Assembly: GCF_036345995.1 (NCBI RefSeq)
Contig: NZ_CP107796.1
Location: forward strand, 1,054,001 to 1,118,000
Reading direction: 5' to 3'
Length of the DNA: 64,000 nt
From: Streptomyces sp. NBC_00557
GTDB lineage: Bacteria > Actinomycetota > Actinomycetes > Streptomycetales > Streptomycetaceae
The notes below the pieces were generated by a model. That model was not told the origin of the DNA, did no database searches, and worked only from the letters and a program-made list of their open reading frames with translations. How positions within the stretch are numbered: position 1 is the stretch's first letter; each line of letters starts with the position of its first letter. Shown piece after piece: positions 53,170 through 63,870 of this stretch. The translations under genes and the position numbers were made by a program.

Positions 53170-54141
53170 GTGACTGCCGTCCTGTTTCCCCCGCCCCGGG
53201 GGCGACTCCCCCGTCGCGTCCCCGTCCGCCGGGTGCTGTGCCTGGTGCCGCTCGCGCTGGTCGCCGTGGCCGCCGTGCGGAACCGCTCGCTGCTCGCCGA
53301 GGGTTTCGGCCAGCTGCGCACCGCCTCCTGGCCGTGGCTGCTGGCGGCGGCCGGCGCCACCTGCCTGACCTGGGTGGCCGCCGCGTTCACCCGCCAGGGC
53401 GCGGTGGTGCAGCCGCTGCCGAAGGGCCGGCTGCTGGCCACCCAGTTCGCGGCCGCATCGGCCAACCACCTGCTGCCCACGGGACTCGGCGCGGGCGCGG
53501 TGAACCTGCGCTTCATGACCGTGTGCGGGGTGCCGCTCGCCCGCTCCTCGGCGGCGCTCGCCCTGTATCTGCTGGCCGAGTCGGTGGGCCGGCTCGGCCT
53601 GCTGTGCGCGCTGCTGCTCGCCTTCCCCGACGCCCTGCGGCTCGGCCCCCTGCTGCCCGACGGTTCGGCGCTGCCGCTGCTGCTGGGCGCGGCCGGCCTG
53701 CTGGCGGTGGCGGCGGCCGGGACCGCCGTCGTACGGCCGCTGCGCCGGCGCGTGGGCGCGTTCCTGCGGGACGCCCTCGGCGAGGCGCGCTCGGTGCACG
53801 CCCGGCCCTGCCGCGCCCTGGCCCTGTGGGGCGGGTCGCTGGCCTTCCCCGCGCTGCAGGCGGCCGGTCTCGCCGCGGTCGGACAGGCCCTCCGTCTGCC
53901 GGTGCCGGTGGCGCACATGGCGCTCGCCTACCTCGCGGCGACCGTGGCCGTGGCGCTGGTGCCCACCCCCGGCGGCCTGGGGTCGGTGGAGGCGGCGCTG
54001 ATCGTGGCCCTGGTGGCGGTGGGCGGGCCGGCCGCGGTGGCCACGGCGGTGGTCCTCGCCTACCGCATCATCACCGTGTGGGTGCCGCTGCTGCCGGGGG
54101 CACTGACGCTGGGGGCGCTGGTCCGGTTGAAGGTCATCTGA
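53170..54141 (+). CDS. Membrane protein of the lysylphosphatidylglycerol synthase TM / UPF0104 (flippase-like) family
   Basis: A 323-residue integral membrane protein with about eight helices. TWVAAAFTRQGAVVQPLPKG, FAAASANHLLPTGLGAGAVN and ALVPTPGGLGSVEAALIVAL are the family's signature segments; the last, with P-x-P-G-G-x-G, is characteristic. The family includes the flippase half of MprF and many stand-alone actinobacterial proteins of unknown cargo. There is no synthase domain here. The GTG 53170 start has only a weak site; the gene is divergent from the SoxR-box ABC exporter. Confidence 0.85.
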   Translation: MTAVLFPPPRGRLPRRVPVRRVLCLVPLALVAVAAVRNRSLLAEGFGQLRTASWPWLLAAAGATCLTWVAAAFTRQGAVVQPLPKGRLLATQFAAASANHLLPTGLGAGAVNLRFMTVCGVPLARSSAALALYLLAESVGRLGLLCALLLAFPDALRLGPLLPDGSALPLLLGAAGLLAVAAAGTAVVRPLRRRVGAFLRDALGEARSVHARPCRALALWGGSLAFPALQAAGLAAVGQALRLPVPVAHMALAYLAATVAVALVPTPGGLGSVEAALIVALVAVGGPAAVATAVVLAYRIITVWVPLLPGALTLGALVRLKVI

Positions 54142-54182
54142 GGCACAGTGGCCTCACCCAACCGAACCGAGGAGGACTTCCC

Positions 54183-54947
54183 ATGCCGGTCCGCGTCGAG
54201 CGCACGGAGCACGTCACCACGGTCGTCCTCTCCCGGCCGGCCGCGCGCAACGCGGTGGACGGGCCGACGGCCGCGGAACTCGCCGCGGCCTTCCGGGAGT
54301 TCGAGGCCGACGACCGGGCCCGGGTGGCGGTGCTGTGGGGTGAGGGCGGCACCTTCTGCGCGGGCGCGGACCTGAAGGCGATCGGCACCGAACGCGGCAA
54401 CCGGGTGGCCGAGGACGGTGACGGGCCGATGGGACCGACCCGGATGAGGCTGTCCAAGCCGGTGATCGCCGCCGTCGCCGGGCACGCGGTGGCGGGCGGT
54501 CTCGAGCTGGCTCTGTGGTGCGATCTGCGGGTCGCGGAGGAGGACGCCGTGTTCGGGGTGTTCTGCCGCCGCTGGGGCGTGCCGCTGATCGACGGCGGGA
54601 CGGTACGGCTGCCCCGGCTGATCGGCGCCAGCCGGGCCATGGACATGATCCTCACCGGCCGGCCGGTGCCGGCCCGCGAGGCGTACGAGATGGGGCTCGC
54701 CAACCGTGTGGTGCCCACGGGACGCGCCCGCGCCGAGGCCGAGGCGCTGGCGGCGCGGATCGCCCGCTTCCCGCAGGCCTGCCTGCGCGGCGACCGGGCG
54801 TCGGTCCTCGACCAGGAGGGCCTGGACGAGGAGACGGCGCTGCGCGGTGAACTCCGGTACGGAACGGCGGTGCTGGCCGAGGGCGCCGAGGGAGCCGCCC
54901 GGTTCGCCTCCGGGGCCGGCCGGCACGGGTCGTTCACGGACCTGTGA
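54183..54947 (+). CDS. Enoyl-CoA hydratase/isomerase family protein (crotonase fold)
   Basis: A 254-residue crotonase. The oxyanion hole is formed by GTFCAGADLKAI and AGHAVAGGLELALWCDLRV. In the catalytic region FCRRWGVPLIDGGTVRLPRL replaces the usual PE...PGxGGT, so the first catalytic Glu (hydratase) is absent and Asp stands near the second. It may act as an isomerase, thioesterase-like or dehalogenase-type member rather than a hydratase. ATG 54183 has GAGGAGG upstream. It follows the flippase-like gene by 41 bases. Confidence 0.88.
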   Translation: MPVRVERTEHVTTVVLSRPAARNAVDGPTAAELAAAFREFEADDRARVAVLWGEGGTFCAGADLKAIGTERGNRVAEDGDGPMGPTRMRLSKPVIAAVAGHAVAGGLELALWCDLRVAEEDAVFGVFCRRWGVPLIDGGTVRLPRLIGASRAMDMILTGRPVPAREAYEMGLANRVVPTGRARAEAEALAARIARFPQACLRGDRASVLDQEGLDEETALRGELRYGTAVLAEGAEGAARFASGAGRHGSFTDL

Positions 54948-55063
54948 ACCCCTGGCCCGCCGCCCCTGCCCCTCAGTCCTGCGCCGCCCCCTGCACCGCT
55001 TCGCCGGGGCGCCCCCTGCTCCGGGCGCTCCACTGTCGCAGACGGCACTGACAACGGCTCCGC

Positions 55064-56296
55064 TCAGCCGGTGCTCACCCGCACCTCGCCGCCCTCGGGG
55101 TCGGCGCGTGCTGCCCAGCGCGCGGTGAGGGTCAGGGTGCGGTTCGGCAGCGCGGTCCAGGGGCGCGGCCGGGTGCGGTGCAGCAGGCGGCCGTCCTGGT
55201 GGACCAGGAGGACCGGACGGTTCAGCGGGGCGCCGGTGCGCAGGAGGTAACGGTCCGGTGGGGCGGCCGGGGTGAGGCGGTTGGGGGCGATCCAGCGCAG
55301 CGGCGCGTCGACGGCGAGCGGGACTCCCGGGGCCGGCCAGCAGGCGCCCGCGAGGAAGTCCAGGACGGCGCCGGCCACCCTGGTCCCCTCGGCCGCCGCG
55401 GTGCCGGCGCGCTCGGCGGCGTGCAGGACGTTCCCGGCGGCGAAGACCCCGGGGCGCGAGGTGTGCAGGGCGCCGTCGACGGCGGGGCCGCGGGTGCCCG
55501 GGTCGAGGACGAGGGCGCCGCGGCGGGCGAGTTCGTGGTCGGGCACGAAGTCGCCGGTGAACACGACGGTGTCGCAGGCCAGTACGGCCGTACGGCCGTC
55601 GCGGTGGCGGACGCGGACCCCGGACAGGCGGCCGTGGCCGAGCAGTTCGGTGACCGTGGTGTGCGTCAGCAGCGGAACGCGGTCGCGCAGCCGGGCGGCG
55701 CGGGCGCGGACCGGGCCGGTCTGGGCGCGGGGATGCTCGGTGACCAGGGCGACGACCTCGGCGCCTGCCGCGCGCACCGTGCCGGCCGCCGCGTAGGAGA
55801 CGTCCTCCGCGCCGACGACCACGGCACGGGTGCCGATGTGCTGTCCGAACAGGTGGACCGCCTGCTGGAGTTCACCGGTGGTGTAGACCCCGGTCGGGCG
55901 GGTGCCGGGCACCAGCCGGGCGCTGCGCGGGCGTTCTCGGGCGCCGGTGGCGAGGACGACGGCCCGCGCCTCGATCGTCTCGGGGCCGCCGCGGCCGACG
56001 GCGTGGAGCACCGGTCCGGCCGGTGCCCAGTCCAGGGCCGTCAGCCCGGTCCGGAGCAGCGCGCCCGCCCGGTCGGCGGCCTCGGCCAGCCGGTGGGCGT
56101 AGGCGGGGCCGGACAGCGGCCGGGTGCGGGTGCCGAAACCGCCGTGCGCGCAGTGCCGGGGCACTCCGCCGGGCCGCGCCTCCCGCTCCAGCACCTCCAC
56201 CCGGCCCGCACCGGCGGCGGCCAGGCGCGCGGCGGCCGCGAGCCCGGCGGGTCCGGCGCCCACGACGAGCACGTCGACGCTGCGAACAGCCGTCAC
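55064..56296 (-). CDS. FAD-dependent pyridine-nucleotide-disulphide-type oxidoreductase
   Basis: A 410-residue flavoprotein. GTG 56296 opens VTAVRSVDVLVVGAGPAGLA, the dinucleotide-binding motif. Then come LATGARERPRSARLVPGTRP, VVVGAEDVSYAAAG (second Rossmann fold) and GVFAAGNVLHAAERAGTAAA. It resembles the small-flavoprotein partner (HcnB/GlpB-like, opine oxidase A) of the glycerol-3-phosphate dehydrogenase-type protein encoded just upstream. Its ribosome-binding site and first codons are duplicated: a 56-base tandem repeat moved the start away from the upstream stop. Confidence 0.87.
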   Translation of the reverse strand: MTAVRSVDVLVVGAGPAGLAAAARLAAAGAGRVEVLEREARPGGVPRHCAHGGFGTRTRPLSGPAYAHRLAEAADRAGALLRTGLTALDWAPAGPVLHAVGRGGPETIEARAVVLATGARERPRSARLVPGTRPTGVYTTGELQQAVHLFGQHIGTRAVVVGAEDVSYAAAGTVRAAGAEVVALVTEHPRAQTGPVRARAARLRDRVPLLTHTTVTELLGHGRLSGVRVRHRDGRTAVLACDTVVFTGDFVPDHELARRGALVLDPGTRGPAVDGALHTSRPGVFAAGNVLHAAERAGTAAAEGTRVAGAVLDFLAGACWPAPGVPLAVDAPLRWIAPNRLTPAAPPDRYLLRTGAPLNRPVLLVHQDGRLLHRTRPRPWTALPNRTLTLTARWAARADPEGGEVRVSTG

Positions 56297-56366
56297 AGCC
56301 CGCCCCTTCCACCGCCCGCGACCAGCACACCGACACGCCCAGCAGCCGTCACAGCCCGCCCCTTCC
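56287..56366. repeat. Tandem duplication (period 56) of the oxidoreductase start region
   Basis: A 24-base sequence, from the ribosome-binding site to the first codons, occurs at 56287-56310 and again at 56343-56366. The outer copy starts at GTG 56352, overlaps the upstream stop (GTGA), and reads VTAAGRVGVLVAGGGRGGL then stop. The inner copy is the true start VTAVRSVDVLVVGAG. The outer copy now encodes an aborted 19-residue peptide. Confidence 0.8.
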
Positions 56367-57808
56367 GTACGGCTTCCCGGCAGAGGGCTCGGCGACCGTC
56401 GGCCGGCCGGCCCGCGGCAGGCCCCTTTCGAACAGTTCCCGTACCGCCGCCCCGCAGTAGAACCCCTGGCACCGCCCGGCCCTGGCCCGGGTGCGGCGGC
56501 GCAGGCCCTCCAGGGAGCGGGGCGGGACCAGGCTCGCGAGGGCGTCGCGGATCTCGCCGCGGGAGACGCGCTCGCAGTGGCAGACGAGGGCGCCGTACTC
56601 GGGGTCGGCGGCGATGAGGTCGGGCCGCTGGTAGGGACGCGGGAACGCCTCGCCGAGGTTGGGCATGGCGACCGGCTCCGGCTCGCGGACCGGGCCGAGG
56701 TCGAGCCCGGTCTCGGCCAGCAGCCCGGTGACATGGGCGGCGATGGCCATGGACGCGGTCAGTCCGGTGGAGCGGATGCCGCCGACGGTGACGTACGCCT
56801 GCTCGGGATGGGCGGCGATGCGGTAGTCCTCCTGCCCGGTGGCCGAGCGCAGCCCGGCGTAGACGGCGGTGACCTCCTCCTCCAGCAGGGCGGGCAGGAT
56901 GCGGCGGCCCTGCTCCCGCAGCCCGGCCAGGCCGTCGGCGGTGGAACCGGTGGCCCGCTTGTCGTCCAGGTCCTCCGCCGTGGGCCCGAGCAGGACGTTG
57001 CCGTGGACGGTGGGCGCGACGAGGACGCCCTTGCCGAGCGCGGTCGGGACGGGCAGCAGGATGTGCCGGACGAGCGGGCGGGCGAGCTTGTCGTAGACCA
57101 GCAGCTGGCCGCGGCGCGGGGTGACGGTGAAGTCGTCGTGGCCGAGCATCCGGTCGAGGGTGTCGGCGTGCAGTCCGGCGGCGTTGACGAGATGGCGGGC
57201 GCGCAGGGTGCCGCGGGCGGTGAGCAGGCGGTGTGCCCCGTTGCGGTCCACCTTCCGCACCGGGGAGTTCAGGTGCAGGTCCACTCCGGCGCGGACCGCC
57301 TGGGTGGCGTAGGCCAGGGTCGTCGTCCAGGGGCAGATGATGCTCTCGCCGGGCACGTGCAGCGCGCCGAGCGCGCCGCGACCGAGGCGGGGTTCGCGGG
57401 CGTACAGCTCGGCGGGGTCCAGCAGGGCTGTGCCGTCGCAGCCGTTGCGCGCGGCCTTCGCGGCCAGCCGGGGCAGTGCGGCGAGCTGCTCCTCGTCCCA
57501 GGCGACCAGCAGGGCGCCCACGCGTTCGACGGGGATGCCGGATGCGGCGGCGTAGGCGCCGAGCCGGTCGTGTCCCTCGCGGACGAGCCCGGCCTCCAGG
57601 GTGCCGGGGGCCGCGTCGAAACCGGTGTGCAGGATCGCCGTGTTGGCCTTGGAGGTGCCCTGCCCGACGTCGTCCTGGGCCTCGACCAGGGCGACGCTCA
57701 GGCGGGGCCGGCGGGCGAGTTCGCGGGCGACGGCGCAGCCGACGACTCCGGCGCCGACGATCGCGACGTCGTACGTCCGGGCGGGCAGCGGGCCCTCGGC
57801 GGTGACGG

Positions 57809-57812
<4 letters not shown>
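56349..57812 (-). CDS. Glycerol-3-phosphate dehydrogenase-like FAD oxidoreductase with BFD-type 2Fe-2S domain
   Basis: A 487-residue GlpA-like protein. DVAIVGAGVVGCAVARELAR is the FAD motif; GQGTSKANTAILHTGFDAAP and TVGGIRSTGLTASMAIAAHV are typical of the glycerol-3-phosphate/2-hydroxyglutarate oxidase group. The C-terminal domain ALVCHCERVSRGEIRDAL with RCQGFYCGAAV is a BFD-like 2Fe-2S domain, as in GlpA. It would feed electrons to the partner flavoprotein and the quinone pool. Its ATG overlaps the kinase stop (ATGA, 57809-57812). Confidence 0.9.
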
Positions 57813-59239
<1,427 letters not shown>

Positions 59240-59342
59240 CGCACCCTCTTCCGCTCCGCGCTGACGATCACAGGGCGTCAGCCTGCCGTCGCGCCGCGTC
59301 CGGCGTCAAGGACGGTTCGCCGTTCAACTCCCGGGAAAATTC

Positions 59343-59356
59343 GTTGACTTGACAAC
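59343..59356. promoter_or_regulatory. Imperfect palindrome between divergent kinase operon and helical-repeat gene
   Basis: GTTGACTTGACAAC (GTTGAC / GACAAC with one mismatch). It lies in the 59240-59437 divergent interval, upstream of both directions. On the plus strand a TATAGT -10-like hexamer follows at 59382-59387. No regulator gene is adjacent, so the binder is unknown. Confidence 0.35.
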
Positions 59357-59437
59357 AATGGCACGGCGGAACCGGCGCCTCTATAGTGACCGCCGACCAG
59401 CGCCGAGCAGCCGTGATCGCCGCCCACAGGAGGGCTG

Positions 59438-59494
59438 TTGCCACCCCACCCCGCCCGTCCGCCCGCGCGCCCGTGGCCCGGGACCGGCGGCTGA
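59438..59494 (+). CDS. Putative 18-residue Pro-rich leader ORF coupled to the next gene
   Basis: TTG 59438 is preceded by AGGAGGG at 59428-59434 and encodes MPPHPARPPARPWPGTGG followed by TGA. That stop overlaps ATG 59494 (TGATG), an arrangement typical of translational coupling. The AGGAGGG is the only strong ribosome-binding site near the start of the downstream gene and is in the wrong frame to serve it directly. Confidence 0.4.
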   Translation: MPPHPARPPARPWPGTGG

Positions 59495-60474
59495 TGGCCA
59501 GAGAAGGCCCCCGTCCCTCCTACGACCCCGCAGGTCCCGACCACGCCCTGCGCGCCGCGCTCCAGGACCTGCGCACCGGGCGCTGGATGGCCATGCGCGC
59601 CCTGCTCGCGGACACCGCGCCGGGATGGCGGTGGACCCAGCGCACCCAGGTCCTCGCGGCGGCCGCCGCCGGCACCGACGTGGTGCGCGCCTGGCTCACC
59701 GAGGAACCGGACAGCGCGCACGCCGTGGTGATGCACGCCCGGGTCGGCGTGGAGCGGGCCCTGCGCGCCCGGCGCGAACGCCACCGCCGTACCCACGAGT
59801 TGTGGATCGAGGCGTGGGACGCCGCCCAGTCCGCCACCCGGATCGCGCCGCGGGACCCGGTGCCCTGGGTGTGTCTGCTGGCGCTGGCCCAGCTGGATCC
59901 GGAGCAGCGCTGGGAGGAGCACCGGGCGCCCGCGCCCGAGCCGACGCTGCCGCCGGGGCCCTGGGGGCTGCTGGCCGAGGCCGGCCGGCGCGACCCGCAC
60001 AACCGCGAGGCCCACCACCGGATGCTGCAGTTCCTGTACGCGCGCGGCGGCACGGGCCGGCTCGCGGAGGCCGCCGGCTACGCGCAGTGGGCCGCCGGGC
60101 AGGCCCCGCCCGGTTCCCCGCTGCACCTGCTGCCGCTGTATGTCCGCGTCGAGCGGTACCGGCGCGACAGCGGGCACGACGCGGCGCTGGACCTGCACTG
60201 GGTGGCGGAGGACGCGGCCCGCGAGGCGCGGCGCGCCCTGCACTCCTGGTTCGAGCACACCGGCACCCGCCCCGCCGAACGCTCCCTGCTCGACCTGAAC
60301 CATCTCGCGCACGCCCTGTGGGGCTCGCTCCAGTTCCCCGACGCGGCCCGGGTGTTCGACGCCATCGGCCCCTACTTCACGCCCCCTCCCTGGATGTACC
60401 GCACGCCCGACCGCGACCGTGCCGCGGAGGTCTTCACCCAGGCCCGGGACCGCTGCCGGACGGCCCGCCCCTGA
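59494..60474 (+). CDS. Helical-repeat (TPR-like) protein of unknown function
   Basis: A 326-residue, soluble, Ala/Arg-rich protein made of antiparallel helices. Conserved-looking parts are MAREGPRPSYDPAGPDHALR, LRTGRWMAMRALLADTAPGW, and RDPHNREAHHRMLQFLYARG, the last like a TPR-type helix pair. No catalytic motif, signal peptide or cofactor site is seen. ATG 59494 was chosen because it overlaps the stop of the short leader ORF (TGATG); GTG 59413 or 59473 upstream in frame are alternatives without good sites. It is 47 bases upstream of the APC permease and likely cotranscribed. Confidence 0.75.
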   Translation: MAREGPRPSYDPAGPDHALRAALQDLRTGRWMAMRALLADTAPGWRWTQRTQVLAAAAAGTDVVRAWLTEEPDSAHAVVMHARVGVERALRARRERHRRTHELWIEAWDAAQSATRIAPRDPVPWVCLLALAQLDPEQRWEEHRAPAPEPTLPPGPWGLLAEAGRRDPHNREAHHRMLQFLYARGGTGRLAEAAGYAQWAAGQAPPGSPLHLLPLYVRVERYRRDSGHDAALDLHWVAEDAAREARRALHSWFEHTGTRPAERSLLDLNHLAHALWGSLQFPDAARVFDAIGPYFTPPPWMYRTPDRDRAAEVFTQARDRCRTARP

Positions 60475-60521
60475 CCGCACCGCCCCACGCCCGCAACCCC
60501 GTCGACCCGGAGGTCCCCCGT

Positions 60522-62054
60522 ATGTCCCCCACCCCCGAACAAGCGCCGTCGCCCGGCCTGCCCCAGCAGGACGAGGAGAAGCGGCTGCGCGAACTCGGCT
60601 ACCGGCCGGTGCTGGCCCGCCGGATGGGCGGCTTCGGCAACTTCGCGATCAGCTTCTCGGTGATCTCGATCCTGTCCGGCTGCATGACGCTGTACGGGTT
60701 CGGCCTGAACACCGGCGGTCCCGCCGTGATGCTGTGGGGCTGGGCGGGCGTCGGCCTGTTCGTGCTGTGCGTCGGCCTCGCCCTCGCCGAGGTCACCAGC
60801 GCCTATCCGACCTCCGGCGCGCTGTACTACATGGCCGACCGGCTCGGCGGCCGGCGCTGGGGCTGGTACACCGGCTGGCTGAACCTGCTCGGGCTGCTCG
60901 GCGCCATCGCCGGCATCGACTACGGCGCCGCCCTGTTCACCGGCGCGTTCGCGAACCTGCAGTGGGGCTTCACGCCGACGCCCGGGAAGACCATGCTGGT
61001 CTTCTGCGCCGTCCTGCTGCTGCACGCGGTGCTGAACCTGTTCGGCGTCCGCCTGGTCAGCCTGCTCAACTCGGTCAGCGTGTGGTGGCACCTGGCGGGG
61101 GTCGCGCTGATCGTCGGCGCGCTCGCGATCGTCCCCGGCCACCACCGGCCGGCGTCCTTCGTGTTCACGAAGTTCGTCGACGACACCGGCTGGCACAACC
61201 CGCTGTACGTGGCGGCGATCGGCCTGCTGCTCGCGCAGTACACCTTCTCCGGCTACGACGCCTCCGCGCACCTGTCCGAGGAGACCTCGCGGGCCTCGGT
61301 GTCCGCCGCGCGCGGCATCGTGCGGTCCATCTGGGTGTCCTGGATCGCCGGCTTCGTGCTGCTCGCCGGTCTGACCTTCGCGATCCAGGACTACGACGCC
61401 ACGCGCACCACCGCCACGGGTGTGCCGCCCGCGCAGATCCTCCTCGACGGTCTGGGCACCGGCGGCGCGAGCGCGCTGCTGCTGGTGGTGATCGTCGCCC
61501 AGCTGTTCTGCGGCAGCGCCGAGGTCGCCGCGGCCAGCCGGATGGTGTTCGCGTTCAGCCGGGACGGCGCGCTGCCCGGCTCGCGGCTGTGGCGCACGGT
61601 GAGCGCCCGCACCCAGACCCCGGTGGCGGCCGTGTGGCTGTCCGTGGCCGTGGCCGGCGTCCTCGCCCTGCCGTCCCTGTACTCGGCGACGGCGTACAAC
61701 GCGGTCACCGCCATCAACGTCATCGGCATCACCCCCGCCTACGCGATCCCGGTGCTGCTGCGGCTGCGCGCCGGCGACCGGTTCCGGCCGGGGCCGTGGA
61801 ATCTGGGCCGCTGGAGCCGGCCGGTCGGCTGGGTCGCGGTGGTCTGGGTGGCCTGTGTGACCGTGCTGTTCTGCCTGCCGCAGGCCGCGCCGGTCACCGT
61901 CGGCACCATGAACTACGCGTCGGTGGCGCTCGCCGTCGTCCTGCTCCTGGCGAGCATCTGGTGGTACGTCGCCCGCCGCTCGTACGGCACCCCGACCGCC
62001 GCCGCGTACGGCAGCGACCGCGACCAGGCCGAACTCGCCGAGGGCATCGTCTGA
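60522..62054 (+). CDS. APC-family amino acid permease (GABA/choline-type)
   Basis: A 510-residue transporter with 12 helices. GGFGNFAISFSVISILSGCM is the conserved first helix with the unwound Gly motif; EVTSAYPTSGALYYMADRLG and YTFSGYDASAHLSEETSRAS match the eukaryotic/actinobacterial GABA-permease-like group of the APC superfamily. SRMVFAFSRDGALPGSRLW is also typical. The substrate could be an amine, GABA or amino acid. ATG 60522 has GGAGG seven bases upstream. Confidence 0.92.
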   Translation: MSPTPEQAPSPGLPQQDEEKRLRELGYRPVLARRMGGFGNFAISFSVISILSGCMTLYGFGLNTGGPAVMLWGWAGVGLFVLCVGLALAEVTSAYPTSGALYYMADRLGGRRWGWYTGWLNLLGLLGAIAGIDYGAALFTGAFANLQWGFTPTPGKTMLVFCAVLLLHAVLNLFGVRLVSLLNSVSVWWHLAGVALIVGALAIVPGHHRPASFVFTKFVDDTGWHNPLYVAAIGLLLAQYTFSGYDASAHLSEETSRASVSAARGIVRSIWVSWIAGFVLLAGLTFAIQDYDATRTTATGVPPAQILLDGLGTGGASALLLVVIVAQLFCGSAEVAAASRMVFAFSRDGALPGSRLWRTVSARTQTPVAAVWLSVAVAGVLALPSLYSATAYNAVTAINVIGITPAYAIPVLLRLRAGDRFRPGPWNLGRWSRPVGWVAVVWVACVTVLFCLPQAAPVTVGTMNYASVALAVVLLLASIWWYVARRSYGTPTAAAYGSDRDQAELAEGIV

Positions 62055-62238
62055 TCCGGCTGTCCGAAGGACACCGGTCCGGGTACGGACCGGTGTTCCG
62101 GATACGGCAGGATGAACGGTCGCGCCGGTCACCGGAGTTCTCCCGGCCCGGCGCGATCGCACATTCCGCACATCGAGCAGGTGACACCGTGACGAGACTT
62201 CACAACTCCGCAGCTGCGGCCCGCCCCGGAGGTGACCG

Positions 62239-63330
62239 GTGAACCGCGCGCTGACCCTGGACGACCTCGTCGTCGCCGGCATCTCCGTCGCGGCGGGCCT
62301 GCTGCTCGCCTTCTGCTCCCGCACCTTGCTGCGCTGGCTCGCGAAACACGCCAAGCGGACCCGCTGGAGCGGGGACGACGTCATCGTGGACGCGCTGCGC
62401 TCGGTCGTCCCCTGGGCGGCGATCGCGGGCGGCGCGGCGGCGGCCGCGGTGGTGCTGCCGCTGACCCGCACGGTGCAGCACCACGTCGACCAGGCCCTTC
62501 AGGTGTGGCTGATCCTCGTGGTGACGCTGTCCGCGGCCCGGGTGATCGCCGGCCTGGTCAGCACGGTCACCCAGTCCCGCTCGGGCGTGGCGGGCTCGGC
62601 GACGATCTTCGTGAACATCACGCGGGTGCTGGTCCTGGCGATCGGCTTCCTGGTGGTCCTGCAGACCCTCGGCATCTCGATCGCGCCCCTGCTGACCGCC
62701 CTGGGCGTCGGCGGTCTGGCGGTCGCCCTCGCCCTCCAGGACACCCTCGCCAACCTGTTCGCGGGCATCCACATCCTCGCCTCCAAGACCGTCCAGCCGG
62801 GCGACTACATCCGCCTCGGCACCGGCGAGGAGGGATACGTCGTCGACATCAACTGGCGCCAGACGACGGTCCGCCAGCTGTCCAACAACCTGGTGGTCAT
62901 CCCCAACGGCCAGCTCGCCAAGGCCAACATGACCAACTACACGCACCCCGAGCAGCGGCTCACCGTGCTGGTGCAGGCGGGAGTGGGCTACGACGCCGAC
63001 CTGGAGCACGTGGAGAGGGTCACGGCGGAGGTCGTCGCGCAGACCATGCGCGAGGTCGAGGGCGCCGTCCCCGACCACGAGCCCGCCATCCGCTTCCACA
63101 CCTTCGGCGACTCCCGGATCGGCTTCACGGTGATCCTCGGCGTCGGCGAGTTCAGCGACCAGTACCGCATCAAGCACGAGTTCATCAAGCGCCTGCACCG
63201 CCGCTACCGCGAGGAGGGCATCTCCATCCCGGCCCCCACCCGCACGGTGGCGCTGCAGCAGGGCGCGGTGACGATCCCGCAGCAGCGCGCCGGTCAGGAG
63301 CGGACGCCGGGGGCCACACCGGCCCCGTAG
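62239..63330 (+). CDS. Small-conductance mechanosensitive channel (MscS family)
   Basis: A 363-residue channel. Helices at ~8-28, ~55-78, ~85-105 and the pore-lining TM3 at ~130-165 (LLTALGVGGLAVALALQDTL then ANLFAGIHILASK) carry the Gly/Ala packing pattern of MscS. The cytoplasmic beta-domain follows with GDYIRLGTGEEGYVVDINWR and NLVVIPNGQLAKANMTNY. It releases solutes during osmotic down-shock. GTG 62239 follows GGAGGTGA at close spacing. An unrelated permease precedes it by 184 bases. Confidence 0.93.
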   Translation: MNRALTLDDLVVAGISVAAGLLLAFCSRTLLRWLAKHAKRTRWSGDDVIVDALRSVVPWAAIAGGAAAAAVVLPLTRTVQHHVDQALQVWLILVVTLSAARVIAGLVSTVTQSRSGVAGSATIFVNITRVLVLAIGFLVVLQTLGISIAPLLTALGVGGLAVALALQDTLANLFAGIHILASKTVQPGDYIRLGTGEEGYVVDINWRQTTVRQLSNNLVVIPNGQLAKANMTNYTHPEQRLTVLVQAGVGYDADLEHVERVTAEVVAQTMREVEGAVPDHEPAIRFHTFGDSRIGFTVILGVGEFSDQYRIKHEFIKRLHRRYREEGISIPAPTRTVALQQGAVTIPQQRAGQERTPGATPAP

Positions 63331-63353
63331 CCGCACGCTACGCTCGAAGCGGT

Positions 63354-63749
63354 ATGGCCGATTCCTCCGATCCCGCCCGGCTCGACCGGCGGCTCGACGC
63401 CCTCGCCCGGGAACCCTTCCGGGCGAGGTTCCACCTGCGCGGCCGGGACCGGGCGACCGCCGAGCTGAAGGGCCCGGCGACGATCCGGTGGCACGCGTAC
63501 GACCTGATCGCCCGGCGGCTGGCGCCGGCCGCGCCGTACAAGGACGGCAAGCAGACGCCGTACCGGGGGCATCCGGTCTTCGTCGCCCAGCACGCGACCG
63601 CCACCTGCTGCCGGGGCTGCCTGGAACGCCGGCACGGCATCCCGAAGGGCCGGGAGCTGACCCGGGCCGAGCAGGTGTACGTGGTGGACGTGATATGCCG
63701 CTGGATCGAACGGGAGCTGGCGGGCGGGACCGGACGCCCGGTTCCGTGA
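63354..63749 (+). CDS. DUF4186 family protein
   Basis: A 131-residue cytoplasmic protein. [20 protein letters not shown] followed by [10 protein letters not shown] and [11 protein letters not shown] are the family signature; the CCRGC cysteines and nearby His suggest metal binding. Function is unknown. It starts 23 bases after the MscS gene and may be cotranscribed. Confidence 0.85.
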   Translation: MADSSDPARLDRRLDALAREPFRARFHLRGRDRATAELKGPATIRWHAYDLIARRLAPAAPYKDGKQTPYRGHPVFVAQHATATCCRGCLERRHGIPKGRELTRAEQVYVVDVICRWIERELAGGTGRPVP

Positions 63750-63870
63750 TGACCGCCCGTGGTCGGCGGGTGATCGGTTGTCACCGCGTCCCGCGGCGGC
63801 TCGTGGCCGGGGCGGCGCGCCGCGCTGTCCGGCCGGGACCCCTGTCGAGCCGGGCCCCCTCACGAGATAT

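Noticed and set aside
59349-59387. TTGACA and TATAGT as a promoter pair
   Set aside because: The spacer is 27 bases, too long for a standard promoter; the TTGACA is better explained as part of the palindrome at 59343-59356.
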